In this document: in pieces, positions 39,350-53,446 of the stretch
Layout of the letters: every line of letters begins with the position of its first letter
Numbering within the stretch: position 1 is the first letter of the stretch
Assembly (NCBI RefSeq): GCF_932526225.1
Contig: NC_064048.1
Coordinates: forward strand, 11,663,665-11,727,664
Direction of reading: 5' to 3'
DNA from: Nematostella vectensis
Taxonomy: Eukaryota > Cnidaria > Anthozoa > Actiniaria > Edwardsiidae
DNA length: 64,000 nucleotides
Translations under genes and position numbers: made by a program
The notes under the pieces: model-generated
What the model was told of the DNA's origin: nothing
Seen by the model: only the letters and a program-made list of their open reading frames with translations
The model's database searches: none

Positions 39350-39714
39350 CAATGCGCCCGCGTGCGTTACGATGCCACGCCGACATAGCGAGCCCCCAAG
39401 GGACCCAAAACGCCCACATAGACCTGTATTTTTTTTCATCCTATATCTCAGCGAGCTGTGCGTGGCGTAACCGTATTACAGGCCTGGGATCCTGGTTATT
39501 GTCCTCCCCATTAATGCGCGGGTTGGAATACCTTGCAAGAGTGTTGTACAGCATATTCGCCGGAAATATCGGTGCTTGGGGCCTTCGGGTTCTTTACAGC
39601 CTTCCGTAAAAGCCTTGTGCTGCCATACCGATTGGGTAATCCGTATGTATGGTTTCCGTTTTGTTCTTTAGGCCGGGTTCGATCCCAGGCCAATGGCCTT
39701 TTTTTTTCTCTATG

Positions 39715-39748
<34 letters not shown>

Positions 39749-41056
39749 GTTCAAGATAACGTTTTTTAGTATTTTTTTATAATACTCATCAAAAAAGTGG
39801 TGTGACATAGGTTCGTCTACCTGATCCAGGATACTAAAGATACAGGCTTGATATGCATTATATACAGCTAGCAAAATGAGCTTGCTAGCTTTACTGATTA
39901 TTTGTATTCGATATTTTCCTAGTAAGAGAACAAAAATAAAAAGCAAAGAGTCGAGGAAGTAAACAAGTTATGTGATCTTTAATGTTTTATTAGGAGGGGT
40001 ACATTTTGTACAAAGAAGCATACATAGAATATGCTTAAAAGTGCAGTGTGATGAAGAGCTTTGCAATAGCTCTCCGGCCAGGACACAATGAATTTCAGTC
40101 AAATTCTAATGTTGACCTAAGAGCCTTTGGTCCATGTGGAAGACTTAAATTCAAAGGAAATGCCCACAAACTGTCAATAAACATTCAGTAAAATATCGAA
40201 TATTATTTTAACAAAGCATTGACAACTATTAAAGTTCAACTGTGTGTAGACAATTGAAAGCCTACAAGAAACACTGACTCCAGACATGCGCAGTGCCATG
40301 ACGCTGCCCCTTTAATGAGTGGAGAGGGGAGGGATACAAGTTTATTAAAAGTCTATTTGTGAGACCAACAAACTGGTTGAAAGAACAAGCGTGTTAATAG
40401 TAAAACAATTATTTGATTACAAAACTACTGTAGATTCCTTTGCACCAAGATAATAACACACATTATTTTGTTTGTTATTTAGGAGGAACGATACGAGCTC
40501 TACGAGACAAATGAGAAGTATTTATTACTCATCTAAATTATACACGTAAATAATAATATTCAAAAGAACTACTGTAACTAAGTAAGTAACACTCACATGT
40601 TTTTAAAATTTTAAATAAGTATACAGTTTCATTCAGATACATCTTGTGGTCACTGTGCCATCTACAGGGCCATACCCAAAGCACCTGTGCACCCCATCCA
40701 ACTAAGGGCATCGGCTGCACAGATGTTCCTGATAAATGGGGCAGGAAAATTTTCCGCGACACCGTGCTTTCATGGTCCCCCATGATTCCTTGTTGGGTGA
40801 AGCCCCTCTAGATGTTGACATGTCAACTTCGCAGTCACATGAAAGAAATGTCTAATAGTGTTTTGCAGTCAAGTTGGTTTACGATAATTGGTTACAATAG
40901 TTGGTTACAATAATTTTGAAAAATTGTTATCATAGCTATGGTCAAATACTGTACATAGAACTGCAAATAAAAAGACTAAAAAAAATAATAATAAAAATAA
41001 AGCAAAACTAAAAGTAAAGCAAAAAACGACAGAGACATTCTGTACACAATAAAAGA
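39350..41056 (+). repeat. Tandem unit 24 (1,707 bp)
   Basis: Pol III candidate 39450-39707; T-tract 39715-39743 (29 T). This is an isolated single-G unit within a block of GG units. No substitution noticed. Confidence 0.97.
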
Positions 41057-41422
41057 CAATGCGCCCGCGTGCGTTACGATGCCACGCCGACATAGCGAGC
41101 CCCCAAGGGACCCAAAACGCCCACATAGACCTGTATTTTTTTTCATCCTATATCTCAGCGAGCTGTGCGTGGCGTAACCGTATTACAGGCCTGGGATCCT
41201 GGTTATTGTCCTCCCCATTAATGCGCGGGTTGGAATACCTTGCAAGAGTGTTGTACAGCATATTCGCCGGAAATATCGGTGCTTGGGGCCTTCGGGTTCT
41301 TTACAGCCTTCCGTAAAAGCCTTGTGCTGCCATACCGATTGGGTAATCCGTATGTATGGTTTCCGTTTTGTTCTTTAGGCCGGGTTCGATCCCAGGCCAA
41401 TGGCCTTTTTTTTTCTCTATGG

Positions 41423-41453
<31 letters not shown>

Positions 41454-42761
41454 GTTCAAGATAACGTTTTTTAGTATTTTTTTATAATACTCATCAAAAA
41501 AGTGGTGTGACATAGGTTCGTCTACCTGATCCAGGATACTAAAGATACAGGCTTGATATGCATTATATACAGCTAGCAAAATGAGCTTGCTAGCTTTACT
41601 GATTATTTGTATTCGATATTTTCCTAGTAAGAGAACAAAAATAAAAAGCAAAGAGTCGAGGAAGTAAACAAGTTATGTGATCTTTAATGTTTTATTAGGA
41701 GGGGTACATTTTGTACAAAGAAGCATACATAGAATATGCTTAAAAGTGCAGTGTGATGAAGAGCTTTGCAATAGCTCTCCGGCCAGGACACAATGAATTT
41801 CAGTCAAATTCTAATGTTGACCTAAGAGCCTTTGGTCCATGTGGAAGACTTAAATTCAAAGGAAATGCCCACAAACTGTCAATAAACATTCAGTAAAATA
41901 TCGAATATTATTTTAACAAAGCATTGACAACTATTAAAGTTCAACTGTGTGTAGACAATTGAAAGCCTACAAGAAACACTGACTCCAGACATGCGCAGTG
42001 CCATGACGCTGCCCCTTTAATGAGTGGAGAGGGGAGGGATACAAGTTTATTAAAAGTCTATTTGTGAGACCAACAAACTGGTTGAAAGAACAAGCGTGTT
42101 AATAGTAAAACAATTATTTGATTACAAAACTACTGTAGATTCCTTTGCACCAAGATAATAACACACATTATTTTGTTTGTTATTTAGGAGGAACGATACG
42201 AGCTCTACGAGACAAATGAGAAGTATTTATTACTCATCTAAATTATACACGTAAATAATAATATTCAAAAGAACTACTGTAACTAAGTAAGTAACACTCA
42301 CATGTTTTTAAAATTTTAAATAAGTATACAGTTTCATTCAGATACATCTTGTGGTCACTGTGCCATCTACAGGGCCATACCCAAAGCACCTGTGCACCCC
42401 ATCCAACTAAGGGCATCGGCTGCACAGATGTTCCTGATAAATGGGGCAGGAAAATTTTCCGCGACACCGTGCTTTCATGGTCCCCCATGATTCCTTGTTG
42501 GGTGAAGCCCCTCTAGATGTTGACATGTCAACTTCGCAGTCACATGAAAGAAATGTCTAATAGTGTTTTGCAGTCAAGTTGGTTTACGATAATTGGTTAC
42601 AATAGTTGGTTACAATAATTTTGAAAAATTGTTATCATAGCTATGGTCAAATACTGTACATAGAACTGCAAATAAAAAGACTAAAAAAAATAATAATAAA
42701 AATAAAGCAAAACTAAAAGTAAAGCAAAAAACGACAGAGACATTCTGTACACAATAAAAGA
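41057..42761 (+). repeat. Tandem unit 25 (1,705 bp)
   Basis: Pol III candidate 41157-41414; T-tract 41423-41448 (26 T, GG type). No substitution noticed. Confidence 0.97.
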
Positions 42762-43125
42762 CAATGCGCCCGCGTGCGTTACGATGCCACGCCGACATAG
42801 CGAGCCCCCAAGGGACCCAAAACGCCCACATAGACCTGTATTTTTTTTCATCCTATATCTCAGCGAGCTGTGCGTGGCGTAACCGTATTACAGGCCTGGG
42901 ATCCTGGTTATTGTCCTCCCCATTAATGCGCGGGTTGGAATACCTTGCAAGAGTGTTGTACAGCATATTCGCCGGAAATATCGGTGCTTGGGGCCTTCGG
43001 GTTCTTTACAGCCTTCCGTAAAAGCCTTGTGCTGCCATACCGATTGGGTAATCCGTATGTATGGTTTCCGTTTTGTTCTTTAGGCCGGGTTCGATCCCAG
43101 GCCAATGGCCTTTTTTTTTCTCTAT

Positions 43126-43160
<35 letters not shown>

Positions 43161-44468
43161 GTTCAAGATAACGTTTTTTAGTATTTTTTTATAATACTCA
43201 TCAAAAAAGTGGTGTGACATAGGTTCGTCTACCTGATCCAGGATACTAAAGATACAGGCTTGATATGCATTATATACAGCTAGCAAAATGAGCTTGCTAG
43301 CTTTACTGATTATTTGTATTCGATATTTTCCTAGTAAGAGAACAAAAATAAAAAGCAAAGAGTCGAGGAAGTAAACAAGTTATGTGATCTTTAATGTTTT
43401 ATTAGGAGGGGTACATTTTGTACAAAGAAGCATACATAGAATATGCTTAAAAGTGCAGTGTGATGAAGAGCTTTGCAATAGCTCTCCGGCCAGGACACAA
43501 TGAATTTCAGTCAAATTCTAATGTTGACCTAAGAGCCTTTGGTCCATGTGGAAGACTTAAATTCAAAGGAAATGCCCACAAACTGTCAATAAACATTCAG
43601 TAAAATATCGAATATTATTTTAACAAAGCATTGACAACTATTAAAGTTCAACTGTGTGTAGACAATTGAAAGCCTACAAGAAACACTGACTCCAGACATG
43701 CGCAGTGCCATGACGCTGCCCCTTTAATGAGTGGAGAGGGGAGGGATACAAGTTTATTAAAAGTCTATTTGTGAGACCAACAAACTGGTTGAAAGAACAA
43801 GCGTGTTAATAGTAAAACAATTATTTGATTACAAAACTACTGTAGATTCCTTTGCACCAAGATAATAACACACATTATTTTGTTTGTTATTTAGGAGGAA
43901 CGATACGAGCTCTACGAGACAAATGAGAAGTATTTATTACTCATCTAAATTATACACGTAAATAATAATATTCAAAAGAACTACTGTAACTAAGTAAGTA
44001 ACACTCACATGTTTTTAAAATTTTAAATAAGTATACAGTTTCATTCAGATACATCTTGTGGTCACTGTGCCATCTACAGGGCCATACCCAAAGCACCTGT
44101 GCACCCCATCCAACTAAGGGCATCGGCTGCACAGATGTTCCTGATAAATGGGGCAGGAAAATTTTCCGCGACACCGTGCTTTCATGGTCCCCCATGATTC
44201 CTTGTTGGGTGAAGCCCCTCTAGATGTTGACATGTCAACTTCGCAGTCACATGAAAGAAATGTCTAATAGTGTTTTGCAGTCAAGTTGGTTTACGATAAT
44301 TGGTTACAATAGTTGGTTACAATAATTTTGAAAAATTGTTATCATAGCTATGGTCAAATACTGTACATAGAACTGCAAATAAAAAGACTAAAAAAAATAA
44401 TAATAAAAATAAAGCAAAACTAAAAGTAAAGCAAAAAACGACAGAGACATTCTGTACACAATAAAAGA
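42762..44468 (+). repeat. Tandem unit 26 (1,707 bp)
   Basis: Pol III candidate 42862-43119; T-tract 43128-43155 (28 T, GG type). No substitution noticed. Confidence 0.97.
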
Positions 44469-44832
44469 CAATGCGCCCGCGTGCGTTACGATGCCACGCC
44501 GACATAGCGAGCCCCCAAGGGACCCAAAACGCCCACATAGACCTGTATTTTTTTTCATCCTATATCTCAGCGAGCTGTGCGTGGCGTAACCGTATTACAG
44601 GCCTGGGATCCTGGTTATTGTCCTCCCCATTAATGCGCGGGTTGGAATACCTTGCAAGAGTGTTGTACAGCATATTCGCCGGAAATATCGGTGCTTCGGG
44701 CCTTCGGGTTCTTTACAGCCTTCCGTAAAAGCCTTGTGCTGCCATACCGATTGGGTAATCCGTATGTATGGTTTCCGTTTTGTTCTTTAGGCCGGGTTCG
44801 ATCCCAGGCCAATGGCCTTTTTTTTTCTCTAT

Positions 44833-44877
<45 letters not shown>

Positions 44878-46185
44878 GTTCAAGATAACGTTTTTTAGTA
44901 TTTTTTTATAATACTCATCAAAAAAGTGGTGTGACATAGGTTCGTCTACCTGATCCAGGATACTAAAGATACAGGCTTGATATGCATTATATACAGCTAG
45001 CAAAATGAGCTTGCTAGCTTTACTGATTATTTGTATTCGATATTTTCCTAGTAAGAGAACAAAAATAAAAAGCAAAGAGTCGAGGAAGTAAACAAGTTAT
45101 GTGATCTTTAATGTTTTATTAGGAGGGGTACATTTTGTACAAAGAAGCATACATAGAATATGCTTAAAAGTGCAGTGTGATGAAGAGCTTTGCAATAGCT
45201 CTCCGGCCAGGACACAATGAATTTCAGTCAAATTCTAATGTTGACCTAAGAGCCTTTGGTCCATGTGGAAGACTTAAATTCAAAGGAAATGCCCACAAAC
45301 TGTCAATAAACATTCAGTAAAATATCGAATATTATTTTAACAAAGCATTGACAACTATTAAAGTTCAACTGTGTGTAGACAATTGAAAGCCTACAAGAAA
45401 CACTGACTCCAGACATGCGCAGTGCCATGACGCTGCCCCTTTAATGAGTGGAGAGGGGAGGGATACAAGTTTATTAAAAGTCTATTTGTGAGACCAACAA
45501 ACTGGTTGAAAGAACAAGCGTGTTAATAGTAAAACAATTATTTGATTACAAAACTACTGTAGATTCCTTTGCACCAAGATAATAACACACATTATTTTGT
45601 TTGTTATTTAGGAGGAACGATACGAGCTCTACGAGACAAATGAGAAGTATTTATTACTCATCTAAATTATACACGTAAATAATAATATTCAAAAGAACTA
45701 CTGTAACCAAGTAAGTAACACTCACATGTTTTTAAAATTTTAAATAAGTATACAGTTTCATTCAGATACATCTTGTGGTCACTGTGCCATCTACAGGGCC
45801 ATACCCAAAGCACCTGTGCACCCCATCCAACTAAGGGCATCGGCTGCACAGATGTTCCTGATAAATGGGGCAGGAAAATTTTCCGCGACACCGTGCTTTC
45901 ATGGTCCCCCATGATTCCTTGTTGGGTGAAGCCCCTCTAGATGTTGACATGTCAACTTCGCAGTCACATGAAAGAAATGTCTAATAGTGTTTTGCAGTCA
46001 AGTTGGTTTACGATAATTGGTTACAATAGTTGGTTACAATAATTTTGAAAAATTGTTATCATAGCTATGGTCAAATACTGTACATAGAACTGCAAATAAA
46101 AAGACTAAAAAAAATAATAATAAAAATAAAGCAAAACTAAAAGTAAAGCAAAAAACGACAGAGACATTCTGTACACAATAAAAGA
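44469..46185 (+). repeat. Tandem unit 27 (1,717 bp)
   Basis: Pol III candidate 44569-44826; T-tract 44834-44872 (39 T, single-G type). G-to-C at 44697, just before the UUCG hairpin, and T-to-C at 45708. Confidence 0.97.
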
Positions 46186-46549
46186 CAATGCGCCCGCGTG
46201 CGTTACGATGCCACGCCGACATAGCGAGCCCCCAAGGGACCCAAAACGCCCACATAGACCTGTATTTTTTTTCATCCTATATCTCAGCGAGCTGTGCGTG
46301 GCGTAACCGTATTACAGGCCTGGGATCCTGGTTATTGTCCTCCCCATTAATGCGCGGGTTGGAATACCTTGCAAGAGTGTTGTACAGCATATTCGCCGGA
46401 AATATCGGTGCTTGGGGCCTTCGGGTTCTTTACAGCCTTCCGTAAAAGCCTTGTGCTGCCATACCGATTGGGTAATCCGTATGTATGGTTTCCGTTTTGT
46501 TCTTTAGGCCGGGTTCGATCCCAGGCCAATGGCCTTTTTTTTTCTCTAT

Positions 46550-46597
<48 letters not shown>

Positions 46598-47905
46598 GTT
46601 CAAGATAACGTTTTTTAGTATTTTTTTATAATACTCATCAAAAAAGTGGTGTGACATAGGTTCGTCTACCTGATCCAGGATACTAAAGATACAGGCTTGA
46701 TATGCATTATATACAGCTAGCAAAATGAGCTTGCTAGCTTTACTGATTATTTGTATTCGATATTTTCCTAGTAAGAGAACAAAAATAAAAAGCAAAGAGT
46801 CGAGGAAGTAAACAAGTTATGTGATCTTTAATGTTTTATTAGGAGGGGTACATTTTGTACAAAGAAGCATACATAGAATATGCTTAAAAGTGCAGTGTGA
46901 TGAAGAGCTTTGCAATAGCTCTCCGGCCAGGACACAATGAATTTCAGTCAAATTCTAATGTTGACCTAAGAGCCTTTGGTCCATGTGGAAGACTTAAATT
47001 CAAAGGAAATGCCCACAAACTGTCAATAAACATTCAGTAAAATATCGAATATTATTTTAACAAAGCATTGACAACTATTAAAGTTCAACTGTGTGTAGAC
47101 AATTGAAAGCCTACAAGAAACACTGACTCCAGACATGCGCAGTGCCATGACGCTGCCCCTTTAATGAGTGGAGAGGGGAGGGATACAAGTTTATTAAAAG
47201 TCTATTTGTGAGACCAACAAACTGGTTGAAAGAACAAGCGTGTTAATAGTAAAACAATTATTTGATTACAAAACTACTGTAGATTCCTTTGCACCAAGAT
47301 AATAACACACATTATTTTGTTTGTTATTTAGGAGGAACGATAGGAGCTCTACGAGACAAATGAGAAGTATTTATTACTCATCTAAATTATACACGTAAAT
47401 AATAATATTCAAAAGAACTACTGTAACTAAGTAAGTAACACTCACATGTTTTTAAAATTTTAAATAAGTATACAGTTTCATTCAGATACATCTTGTGGTC
47501 ACTGTGCCATCTACAGGGCCATACCCAAAGCACCTGTGCACCCCATCCAACTAAGGGCATCGGCTGCACAGATGTTCCTGATAAATGGGGCAGGAAAATT
47601 TTCCGCGACACCGTGCTTTCATGGTCCCCCATGATTCCTTGTTGGGTGAAGCCCCTCTAGATGTTGACATGTCAACTTCGCAGTCACATGAAAGAAATGT
47701 CTAATAGTGTTTTGCAGTCAAGTTGGTTTACGATAATTGGTTACAATAGTTGGTTACAATAATTTTGAAAAATTGTTATCATAGCTATGGTCAAATACTG
47801 TACATAGAACTGCAAATAAAAAGACTAAAAAAAATAATAATAAAAATAAAGCAAAACTAAAAGTAAAGCAAAAAACGACAGAGACATTCTGTACACAATA
47901 AAAGA
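46186..47905 (+). repeat. Tandem unit 28 (1,720 bp), the longest unit
   Basis: Pol III candidate 46286-46543; T-tract 46551-46592 (42 T, single-G type), the longest tract in the window. C-to-G at 47343. Confidence 0.97.
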
Positions 47906-48269
47906 CAATGCGCCCGCGTGCGTTACGATGCCACGCCGACATAGCGAGCCCCCAAGGGACCCAAAACGCCCACATAGACCTGTATTTTTTTTCATCCTAT
48001 ATCTCAGCGAGCTGTGCGTGGCGTAACCGTATTACAGGCCTGGGATCCTGGTTATTGTCCTCCCCATTAATGCGCGGGTTGGAATACCTTGCAAGAGTGT
48101 TGTACAGCATATTCGCCGGAAATATCGGTGCTTGGGGCCTTCGGGTTCTTTACAGCCTTCCGTAAAAGCCTTGTGCTGCCATACCGATTGGGTAATCCGT
48201 ATGTATGGTTTCCGTTTTGTTCTTTAGGCCGGGTTCGATCCCAGGCCAATGGCCTTTTTTTTTCTCTAT

Positions 48270-48311
<42 letters not shown>

Positions 48312-49619
48312 GTTCAAGATAACGTTTTTTAGTATTTTTTTATAATACTCATCAAAAAAGTGGTGTGACATAGGTTCGTCTACCTGATCCAGGATACTAA
48401 AGATACAGGCTTGATATGCATTATATACAGCTAGCAAAATGAGCTTGCTAGCTTTACTGATTATTTGTATTCGATATTTTCCTAGTAAGAGAACAAAAAT
48501 AAAAAGCAAAGAGTCGAGGAAGTAAACAAGTTATGTGATCTTTAATGTTTTATTAGGAGGGGTACATTTTGTACAAAGAAGCATACATAGAATATGCTTA
48601 AAAGTGCAGTGTGATGAAGAGCTTTGCAATAGCTCTCCGGCCAGGACACAATGAATTTCAGTCAAATTCTAATGTTGACCTAAGAGCCTTTGGTCCATGT
48701 GGAAGACTTAAATTCAAAGGAAATGCCCACAAACTGTCAATAAACATTCAGTAAAATATCGAATATTATTTTAACAAAGCATTGACAACTATTAAAGTTC
48801 AACTGTGTGTAGACAATTGAAAGCCTACAAGAAACACTGACTCCAGACATGCGCAGTGCCATGACGCTGCCCCTTTAATGAGTGGAGAGGGGAGGGATAC
48901 AAGTTTATTAAAAGTCTATTTGTGAGACCAACAAACTGGTTGAAAGAACAAGCGTGTTAATAGTAAAACAATTATTTGATTACAAAACTACTGTAGATTC
49001 CTTTGCACCAAGATAATAACACACATTATTTTGTTTGTTATTTAGGAGGAACGATACGAGCTCTACGAGACAAATGAGAAGTATTTATTACTCATCTAAA
49101 TTATACACGTAAATAATAATATTCAAAAGAACTACTGTAACTAAGTAAGTAACACTCACATGTTTTTAAAATTTTAAATAAGTATACAGTTTCATTCAGA
49201 TACATCTTGTGGTCATTGTGCCATCTACAGGGCCATACCCAAAGCACCTGTGCACCCCATCCAACTAAGGGCATCGGCTGCACAGATGTTCCTGATAAAT
49301 GGGGCAGGAAAATTTTCCGCGACACCGTGCTTTCATGGTCCCCCATGATTCCTTGTTGGGTGAAGCCCCTCTAGATGTTGACATGTCAACTTCGCAGTCA
49401 CATGAAAGAAATGTCTAATAGTGTTTTGCAGTCAAGTTGGTTTACGATAATTGGTTACAATAGTTGGTTACAATAATTTTGAAAAATTGTTATCATAGCT
49501 ATGGTCAAATACTGTACATAGAACTGCAAATAAAAAGACTAAAAAAAATAATAATAAAAATAAAGCAAAACTAAAAGTAAAGCAAAAAACGACAGAGACA
49601 TTCTGTACACAATAAAAGA
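47906..49619 (+). repeat. Tandem unit 29 (1,714 bp)
   Basis: Pol III candidate 48006-48263; T-tract 48272-48306 (35 T, GG type). C-to-T at 49216. Confidence 0.97.
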
Positions 49620-49983
49620 CAATGCGCCCGCGTGCGTTACGATGCCACGCCGACATAGCGAGCCCCCAAGGGACCCAAAACGCCCACATAGACCTGTATT
49701 TTTTTTCATCCTATATCTCAGCGAGCTGTGCGTGGCGTAACCGTATTACAGGCCTGGGATCCTGGTTATTGTCCTCCCCATTAATGCGCGGGTTGGAATA
49801 CCTTGCAAGAGTGTTGTACAGCATATTCGCCGGAAATATCGGTGCTTGGGGCCTTCGGGTTCTTTACAGCCTTCCGTAAAAGCCTTGTGCTGCCATACCG
49901 ATTGGGTAATCCGTATGTATGGTTTCCGTTTTGTTCTTTAGGCCGGGTTCGATCCCAGGCCAATGGCCTTTTTTTTTCTCTAT

Positions 49984-50026
<43 letters not shown>

Positions 50027-51334
50027 GTTCAAGATAACGTTTTTTAGTATTTTTTTATAATACTCATCAAAAAAGTGGTGTGACATAGGTTCGTCTACCT
50101 GATCCAGGATACTAAAGATACAGGCTTGATATGCATTATATACAGCTAGCAAAATGAGCTTGCTAGCTTTACTGATTATTTGTATTCGATATTTTCCTAG
50201 TAAGAGAACAAAAATAAAAAGCAAAGAGTCGAGGAAGTAAACAAGTTATGTGATCTTTAATGTTTTATTAGGAGGGGTACATTTTGTACAAAGAAGCATA
50301 CATAGAATATGCTTAAAAGTGCAGTGTGATGAAGAGCTTTGCAATAGCTCTCCGGCCAGGACACAATGAATTTCAGTCAAATTCTAATGTTGACCTAAGA
50401 GCCTTTGGTCCATGTGGAAGACTTAAATTCAAAGGAAATGCCCACAAACTGTCAATAAACATTCAGTAAAATATCGAATATTATTTTAACAAAGCATTGA
50501 CAACTATTAAAGTTCAACTGTGTGTAGACAATTGAAAGCCTACAAGAAACACTGACTCCAGACATGCGCAGTGCCATGACGCTGCCCCTTTAATGAGTGG
50601 AGAGGGGAGGGATACAAGTTTATTAAAAGTCTATTTGTGAGACCAACAAACTGGTTGAAAGAACAAGCGTGTTAATAGTAAAACAATTATTTGATTACAA
50701 AACTACTGTAGATTCCTTTGCACCAAGATAATAACACACATTATTTTGTTTGTTATTTAGGAGGAACGATACGAGCTCTACGAGACAAATGAGAAGTATT
50801 TATTACTCATCTAAATTATACACGTAAATAATAATATTCAAAAGAACTACTGTAACTAAGTAAGTAACACTCACATGTTTTTAAAATTTTAAATAAGTAT
50901 ACAGTTTCATTCAGATACATCTTGTGGTCACTGTGCCATCTACAGGGCCATACCCAAAGCACCTGTGCACCCCATCCAACTAAGGGCATCGGCTGCACAG
51001 ATGTTCCTGATAAATGGGGCAGGAAAATTTTCCGCGACACCGTGCTTTCATGGTCCCCCATGATTCATTGTTGGGTGAAGCCCCTCTAGATGTTGACATG
51101 TCAACTTCGCAGTCACATGAAAGAAATGTCTAATAGTGTTTTGCAGTCAAGTTGGTTTACGATAATTGGTTACAATAGTTGGTTACAATAATTTTGAAAA
51201 ATTGTTATCATAGCTATGGTCAAATACTGTACATAGAACTGCAAATAAAAAGACTAAAAAAAATAATAATAAAAATAAAGCAAAACTAAAAGTAAAGCAA
51301 AAAACGACAGAGACATTCTGTACACAATAAAAGA
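49620..51334 (+). repeat. Tandem unit 30 (1,715 bp)
   Basis: Pol III candidate 49720-49977; T-tract 49986-50021 (36 T, GG type). C-to-A at 51067, the same variant as in unit 12. Confidence 0.97.
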
Positions 51335-51698
51335 CAATGCGCCCGCGTGCGTTACGATGCCACGCCGACATAGCGAGCCCCCAAGGGACCCAAAACGCCC
51401 ACATAGACCTGTATTTTTTTTCATCCTATATCTCAGCGAGCTGTGCGTGGCGTAACCGTATTACAGGCCTGGGATCCTGGTTATTGTCCTCCCCATTAAT
51501 GCGCGGGTTGGAATACCTTGCAAGAGTGTTGTACAGCATATTCGCCGGAAATATCGGTGCTTGGGGCCTTCGGGTTCTTTACAGCCTTCCGTAAAAGCCT
51601 TGTGCTGCCATACCGATTGGGTAATCCGTATGTATGGTTTCCGTTTTGTTCTTTAGGCCGGGTTCGATCCCAGGCCAATGGCCTTTTTTTTTCTCTAT

Positions 51699-51739
<41 letters not shown>

Positions 51740-53047
51740 GTTCAAGATAACGTTTTTTAGTATTTTTTTATAATACTCATCAAAAAAGTGGTGTGACATA
51801 GGTTCGTCTACCTGATCCAGGATACTAAAGATACAGGCTTGATATGCATTATATACAGCTAGCAAAATGAGCTTGCTAGCTTTACTGATTATTTGTATTC
51901 GATATTTTCCTAGTAAGAGAACAAAAATAAAAGGCAAAGAGTCGAGGAAGTAAACAAGTTATGTGATCTTTAATGTTTTATTAGGAGGGGTACATTTTGT
52001 ACAAAGAAGCATACATAGAATATGCTTAAAAGTGCAGTGTGATGAAGAGCTTTGCAATAGCTCTCCGGCCAGGACACAATGAATTTCAGTCAAATTCTAA
52101 TGTTGACCTAAGAGCCTTTGGTCCATGTGGAAGACTTAAATTCAAAGGAAATGCCCACAAACTGTCAATAAACATTCAGTAAAATATCGAATATTATTTT
52201 AACAAAGCATTGACAACTATTAAAGTTCAACTGTGTGTAGACAATTGAAAGCCTACAAGAAACACTGACTCCAGACATGCGCAGTGCCATGACGCTGCCC
52301 CTTTAATGAGTGGAGAGGGGAGGGATACAAGTTTATTAAAAGTCTATTTGTGAGACCAACAAACTGGTTGAAAGAACAAGCGTGTTAATAGTAAAACAAT
52401 TATTTGATTACAAAACTACTGTAGATTCCTTTGCACCAAGATAATAACACACATTATTTTGTTTGTTATTTAGGAGGAACGATACGAGCTCTACGAGACA
52501 AATGAGAAGTATTTATTACTCATCTAAATTATACACGTAAATAATAATATTCAAAAGAACTACTGTAACTAAGTAAGTAACACTCACATGTTTTTAAAAT
52601 TTTAAATAAGTATACAGTTTCATTCAGATACATCTTGTGGTCACTGTGCCATCTACAGGGCCATACCCAAAGCACCTGTGCACCCCATCCAACTAAGGGC
52701 ATCGGCTGCACAGATGTTCCTGATAAATGGGGCAGGAAAATTTTCCGCGACACCGTGCTTTCATGGTCCCCCATGATTCCTTGTTGGGTGAAGCCCCTCT
52801 AGATGTTGACATGTCAACTTCGCAGTCACATGAAAGAAATGTCTAATAGTGTTTTGCAGTCAAGTTGGTTTACGATAATTGGTTACAATAGTTGGTTACA
52901 ATAATTTTGAAAAATTGTTATCATAGCTATGGTCAAATACTGTACATAGAACTGCAAATAAAAAGACTAAAAAAAATAATAATAAAAATAAAGCAAAACT
53001 AAAAGTAAAGCAAAAAACGACAGAGACATTCTGTACACAATAAAAGA
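51335..53047 (+). repeat. Tandem unit 31 (1,713 bp)
   Basis: Pol III candidate 51435-51692; T-tract 51701-51734 (34 T, GG type). A-to-G at 51933. Confidence 0.97.
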
Positions 53048-53411
53048 CAATGCGCCCGCGTGCGTTACGATGCCACGCCGACATAGCGAGCCCCCAAGGG
53101 ACCCAAAACGCCCACATAGACCTGTATTTTTTTTCATCCTATATCTCAGCGAGCTGTGCGTGGCGTAACCGTATTACAGGCCTGGGATCCTGGTTATTGT
53201 CCTCCCCATTAATGCGCGGGTTGGAATACCTTGCAAGAGTGTTGTACAGCATATTCGCCTGAAATATCGGTGCTTGGGGCCTTCGGGTTCTTTACAGCCT
53301 TCCGTAAAAGCCTTGTGCTGCCATACCGATTGGGTAATCCGTATGTATGGTTTCCGTTTTGTTCTTTAGGCCGGGTTCGATACCAGGCCAATGGCCTTTT
53401 TTTTTCTCTAT

Positions 53412-53446
<35 letters not shown>

